Shown: positions 5,956 through 8,212 of the stretch, in pieces | Position numbering within the stretch: position 1 is the first letter of the stretch | Layout: every line of letters begins with the position of its first letter | Assembly (NCBI GenBank): GCA_900543475.1 | Contig: UQRU01000091.1 | Location: forward strand, 1 to 8,212 | Length of the DNA stretch: 8,212 bases | Direction of reading: 5' to 3' | Source of the DNA: an uncultured Eubacteriales bacterium | GTDB lineage: Bacteria; Bacillota; Clostridia; Christensenellales; CAG-138 | Translations under genes and position numbers: made by a program | The notes under the pieces: generated by a model | Database searches by the model: none | Told to the model about the DNA's origin: nothing | The model's input: the letters and a program-made list of their open reading frames with translations, nothing else

Positions 5956-7860
5956 ATGCATCAATTCGGCTTTATCCGCCTTTGCGCGGCTACGCCCCCC
6001 TGCCGGGTAGCCAACCCCCGGGCCAATGCCGCCGCCATCCTGGCCCAATACCGGGAAGCCGCCCAAAACGGCGCCGCCCTGGCGGTATTCCCCGAGCTGT
6101 GCCTCACCGGCTACACCTGCGGGGACCTGTTTCACCAGCAGCGCCTGCTGGACGGCGCCCTGGAGGGCCTGCAAACCATCCTGGCGGGCACCGGGGATCT
6201 CGCTACCCTGGCCCTGGTGGGCTTGCCCCTGCGCCGGGGGGATCACCTTTACAATTGCGCCGCCCTGTTGCAAGGCGGCCGCATCCTGGGGGTCATCCCC
6301 AAGCAGCACCTGCCCAATTATGGGGAGTTCTATGAACAGCGCCATTTCCGTCCCGGAACCCCCCTGGAAAACGGGGAACTCACCTTGCTGGGCCAAACCG
6401 TGCCCTTTGGCACGGACCTGCTTTTCTGCTGCCAGGATCTGCCGGAGTTTCGCCTGGGGGTGGAGCTCTGCGAGGACCTTTGGGCCCCCGTGCCCCCCAG
6501 CGCCGCCCTGGCCCAGGCCGGGGCCACGGTGATCGCCAACCTTTCCGCCAGCAACGAGACCGTGGGCAAGGCGGATTACCGCCGCACCCTCATCCGCTCC
6601 CACAGCGCCCGGCTCCTGTGCGCCTATGCCTACGCGGACGCAGGCAACGGGGAATCCTCCACGGACCTGGTGTTCGCCGGCCATAACCTCATCGGGGAAA
6701 ACGGCGTCCTCCTGGGGGAAAGCAGCCTATTTTCCCAGGGCCTTACCTACGGGGACTGCGACCTGGGCCTGTTGGCCCACGAGCGGATGCGGATGCATAC
6801 CTTTGCGCCCCCTGCCCAAGCCTTCCGCGCCATCCCCTTTACCCTGGCTATGGAAGGCCCCCCGCACCTTGCCTACCGGCAGGTATCCCCCCAGCCCTTC
6901 CTCCCCCATGGCCAACAGGCCCAGGCCCTTCGCTGCGAGCAGATCCTGGCCATGCAGGCCCAGGGCCTGGCCAAGCGGGTGGCCCATACCCGGGCCAAAC
7001 GGCTGGTGATCGGCATTTCCGGCGGCCTGGATTCCTGCCTGGCCCTGCTGGTGAGCGTCCGGGCCCTATCCCTGCTCCAGCGCCCCGCCCAGGACGCCCT
7101 GGCCATTACCATGCCCTGCTTCGGCACCACCAGCCGCACCCGCAGCAATGCCCAGATCCTTTGCCAAGCCCTGGGCACGGATTTCCGCTGCATCGACATC
7201 GGCCCCGCTGTGCGCCAGCATTTCCAGGACATCGGCCAGGCCTTTGAAAACCAGGACGTGACCTTTGAAAACAGCCAGGCCCGGGAACGCACCCAGGTGC
7301 TCATGGATGTGGCCAATATGGAGGGCGGCCTGGTGATCGGCACCGGCGACCTCTCCGAGCTGGCCCTGGGCTGGGCCACCTATAACGGGGACCATATGAG
7401 CATGTACGGGGTCAACGCCGGGGTGCCCAAAACCTTGGTGCGGCATTTGGTGGCCCATTGCGCCGCCACCGCCGCCTCCCAGGACCTCTCCCGGGTGCTG
7501 CTGGATATCCTGGATACCCCCGTCAGCCCGGAGCTGCTCCCCGCCCAAAATGGCCGGATCGCCCAGGTCACTGAGGACTTGGTGGGGCCCTACCAGCTCC
7601 ATGACTTCTTCCTCTACCATATGCTGCGCTACGGTACGCCGCCGGACAAGCTCCGGTTCCTGGCCAATACCGCCTTCCAGGGCGTCTACGACCCGGCTAC
7701 CATCGACGCTTGGCTCCATACCTTCCTGCGCCGCTTCTTTGCCCAGCAGTTCAAACGCAGCTGCCTCCCCGACGGCCCCAAAATCGGCTCCGTGGCCCTC
7801 TCCCCCCGGGGCGACTGGCGGATGCCCTCCGATGCGGAAGCCGCTATCTGGCTGGAATAA
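5956..7860 (+). CDS. nadE: Glutamine-hydrolysing NAD+ synthetase
   Basis: This 634-residue two-domain enzyme catalyses the last step of NAD+ biosynthesis: ATP-dependent amidation of deamido-NAD+ with ammonia released from glutamine. The N-terminal nitrilase-like glutaminase domain (about 1-290) has its triad: E47 in FPELCLTGY, K116 in IPKQHLPNY and C172 in VELCEDLW. The C-terminal synthetase domain (about 320-634) starts with the PP-loop GISGGLDS (353-360), which binds ATP pyrophosphate. It continues through MPCFGTTSRT, the GTGDLSELALGW and YGVNAGVPKTL segments, DTPVSPELLP, and TEDLVGPYQLHDFF. Its length is close to that of other glutamine-dependent NadE proteins (M. tuberculosis 679) and well above ammonia-only forms (about 275). 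Both active sites look intact. It is the last gene of the run, 15 nt after the aminopeptidase P gene; no direct functional tie to peptide cleavage is established. Confidence 0.97.
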   Translation: MHQFGFIRLCAATPPCRVANPRANAAAILAQYREAAQNGAALAVFPELCLTGYTCGDLFHQQRLLDGALEGLQTILAGTGDLATLALVGLPLRRGDHLYNCAALLQGGRILGVIPKQHLPNYGEFYEQRHFRPGTPLENGELTLLGQTVPFGTDLLFCCQDLPEFRLGVELCEDLWAPVPPSAALAQAGATVIANLSASNETVGKADYRRTLIRSHSARLLCAYAYADAGNGESSTDLVFAGHNLIGENGVLLGESSLFSQGLTYGDCDLGLLAHERMRMHTFAPPAQAFRAIPFTLAMEGPPHLAYRQVSPQPFLPHGQQAQALRCEQILAMQAQGLAKRVAHTRAKRLVIGISGGLDSCLALLVSVRALSLLQRPAQDALAITMPCFGTTSRTRSNAQILCQALGTDFRCIDIGPAVRQHFQDIGQAFENQDVTFENSQARERTQVLMDVANMEGGLVIGTGDLSELALGWATYNGDHMSMYGVNAGVPKTLVRHLVAHCAATAASQDLSRVLLDILDTPVSPELLPAQNGRIAQVTEDLVGPYQLHDFFLYHMLRYGTPPDKLRFLANTAFQGVYDPATIDAWLHTFLRRFFAQQFKRSCLPDGPKIGSVALSPRGDWRMPSDAEAAIWLE

Positions 7861-7876
7861 ACCTTTGGGCTTTTTT

Positions 7877-7961
7877 GCGGGGCTCTGCCCCCCACCCTGC
7901 GAACTTCATGCGGGGGGCTGCCAGCCCCCCGCCCCCCTGGCCCGCTTTTGAAAAAAGCGGG
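7877..7961. repeat. Structured intergenic element with three successive hairpins
   Basis: After a T6 run at 7871-7876, three inverted repeats follow in 85 bp. The first has GGGGC at 7879-7883 pairing with GCCCC at 7887-7891. The second is a 9-bp stem, 7911-7919 with 7923-7931, with a 3-nt loop. The third is a 9-bp stem, CCCGCTTTT at 7941-7949 with AAAAGCGGG at 7953-7961, with loop GAA. None is followed by a convincing U-tract on the plus strand. From memory, similar GC-rich multi-hairpin intergenic units with a CTTTTGAAAAAAG core recur in GC-rich Clostridia genomes, so this may be one copy of an interspersed repeat. Only one copy is in the window, so repetition is not shown here. Confidence 0.5.
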
Positions 7962-8004
7962 GGAAAACCTGCTGATAAACTTTTCTGGGGTTCCGGCGGA
8001 TTAT

Positions 8005-8050
8005 CCTGGCCCGCCGCTCATCGGGAGCGGCGGGCTAGGTTTCTTTGTTG
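8005..8050 (+). terminator. Rho-independent terminator downstream of nadE
   Basis: A perfect 11-bp GC-rich stem (8009-8019 with 8025-8035, 5-nt loop ATCGG) extends outward to 15 pairs with one G-U wobble (8005-8008 with 8036-8039). It is followed by the T-rich tract TTTCTTTGTT at 8040-8049. The T-tract is only on the plus-strand exit side, so it would end transcripts coming from nadE, about 145 nt after the stop codon. It is the best terminator in the window. Confidence 0.75.
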
Positions 8051-8212
8051 GAAGCCGGGGCGGAAAGGGTTGGTGGATGGATCGTTTGGCCGGTGGAAAA
8101 TCCCAGCGCCCCAGGGGGGCGGCGGGCGCGCCCAGCGCGCACAAAGCAGGGGCGGGGGGGCCGTTGCCCCCCCCCCCCCCGTTGGTTTTGGGGGCCCGGC
8201 CGCCCCCCCCAC
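8051..8212. other. Gene-free, low-complexity G/C-rich end of the window
   Basis: I see no credible gene here. 8051-8110 looks like ordinary sequence. From about 8111 the bases are dominated by G and C runs: G7 at 8154-8160, C14 at 8167-8180 and C8 at 8203-8210. A small GCGCGC-CCA-GCGCGC inverted repeat lies at 8126-8140. The pattern resembles poor-quality sequence at a contig end, matching the poly-C at the other end. Bases beyond about 8150 should not be trusted. Confidence 0.6.

Noticed and set aside
7838..7876. Terminator immediately at the end of nadE, using the T6 run at 7871-7876
   Set aside because: The only stem I can draw is about 5 bp (AAGCC at 7838-7842 with GGCTT at 7868-7872) with a long loop; too weak to call.
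7861..8050. Riboswitch, T-box or CRISPR array in the 3' intergenic region
   Set aside because: I see no T-box core, no recognisable aptamer motif and no regularly spaced direct repeats; the structures are simple inverted repeats.
8018..8212. Minus-strand open frame at the 3' edge (64 codons)
   Set aside because: The translation is Pro/Gly-rich low complexity over unreliable sequence, and it overlaps the terminator stem.

Overview
This 8.2-kb window, possibly a whole contig, carries six intact genes on the plus strand and nothing convincing on the minus strand. The high GC content, strong AGGAGG-type ribosome binding sites, tightly packed or overlapping genes and the protein families suggest a GC-rich member of the Bacillota, most likely class Clostridia (an Oscillospiraceae-like gut anaerobe is my best guess). 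That assignment rests on style and family resemblance, not on a marker gene.

Layout: 1-74 is an unbroken run of 74 C, very likely a sequencing or assembly artefact. 75-179 holds a short leader with a probable promoter very close to the first ATG. 180-1163 encodes an M19 (renal/membrane-dipeptidase family) dipeptidase. 1166-2212, 2197-3234 and 3221-4207 encode three divergent M42-family metalloaminopeptidases in tandem, with successive overlaps of 16 and 14 bp. 4204-5940 encodes a long-form Xaa-Pro aminopeptidase (M24B), joined to the last M42 gene by an ATGA overlap. 5956-7860 encodes glutamine-hydrolysing NAD+ synthetase (NadE) after a 15-nt gap. 7861-8212 has no gene: it holds a cluster of GC-rich hairpins, a good rho-independent terminator (about 8005-8050), and a low-complexity G/C-rich end that looks unreliable.

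The five peptidases lack signal peptides and keep their metal ligands. Together they read as a cytosolic peptide-catabolism operon: M42 enzymes trim N-terminal residues from oligopeptides, aminopeptidase P clears X-Pro N-termini that would block them, and the M19 enzyme cleaves the remaining dipeptides, possibly including ones with a D-residue. NadE at the 3' end makes NAD+ using glutamine as nitrogen donor; its link to peptide use is positional, and any metabolic connection is inference.

I found no CRISPR array, transposon, toxin-antitoxin, phage or defence gene, and no evidence of an undescribed system. The points most worth a second look are the possibly leaderless first gene, the three-paralogue M42 array with divergent motifs, the hairpin-rich element after nadE, a drift in G/C strand skew along the operon, and the artefactual-looking contig ends.
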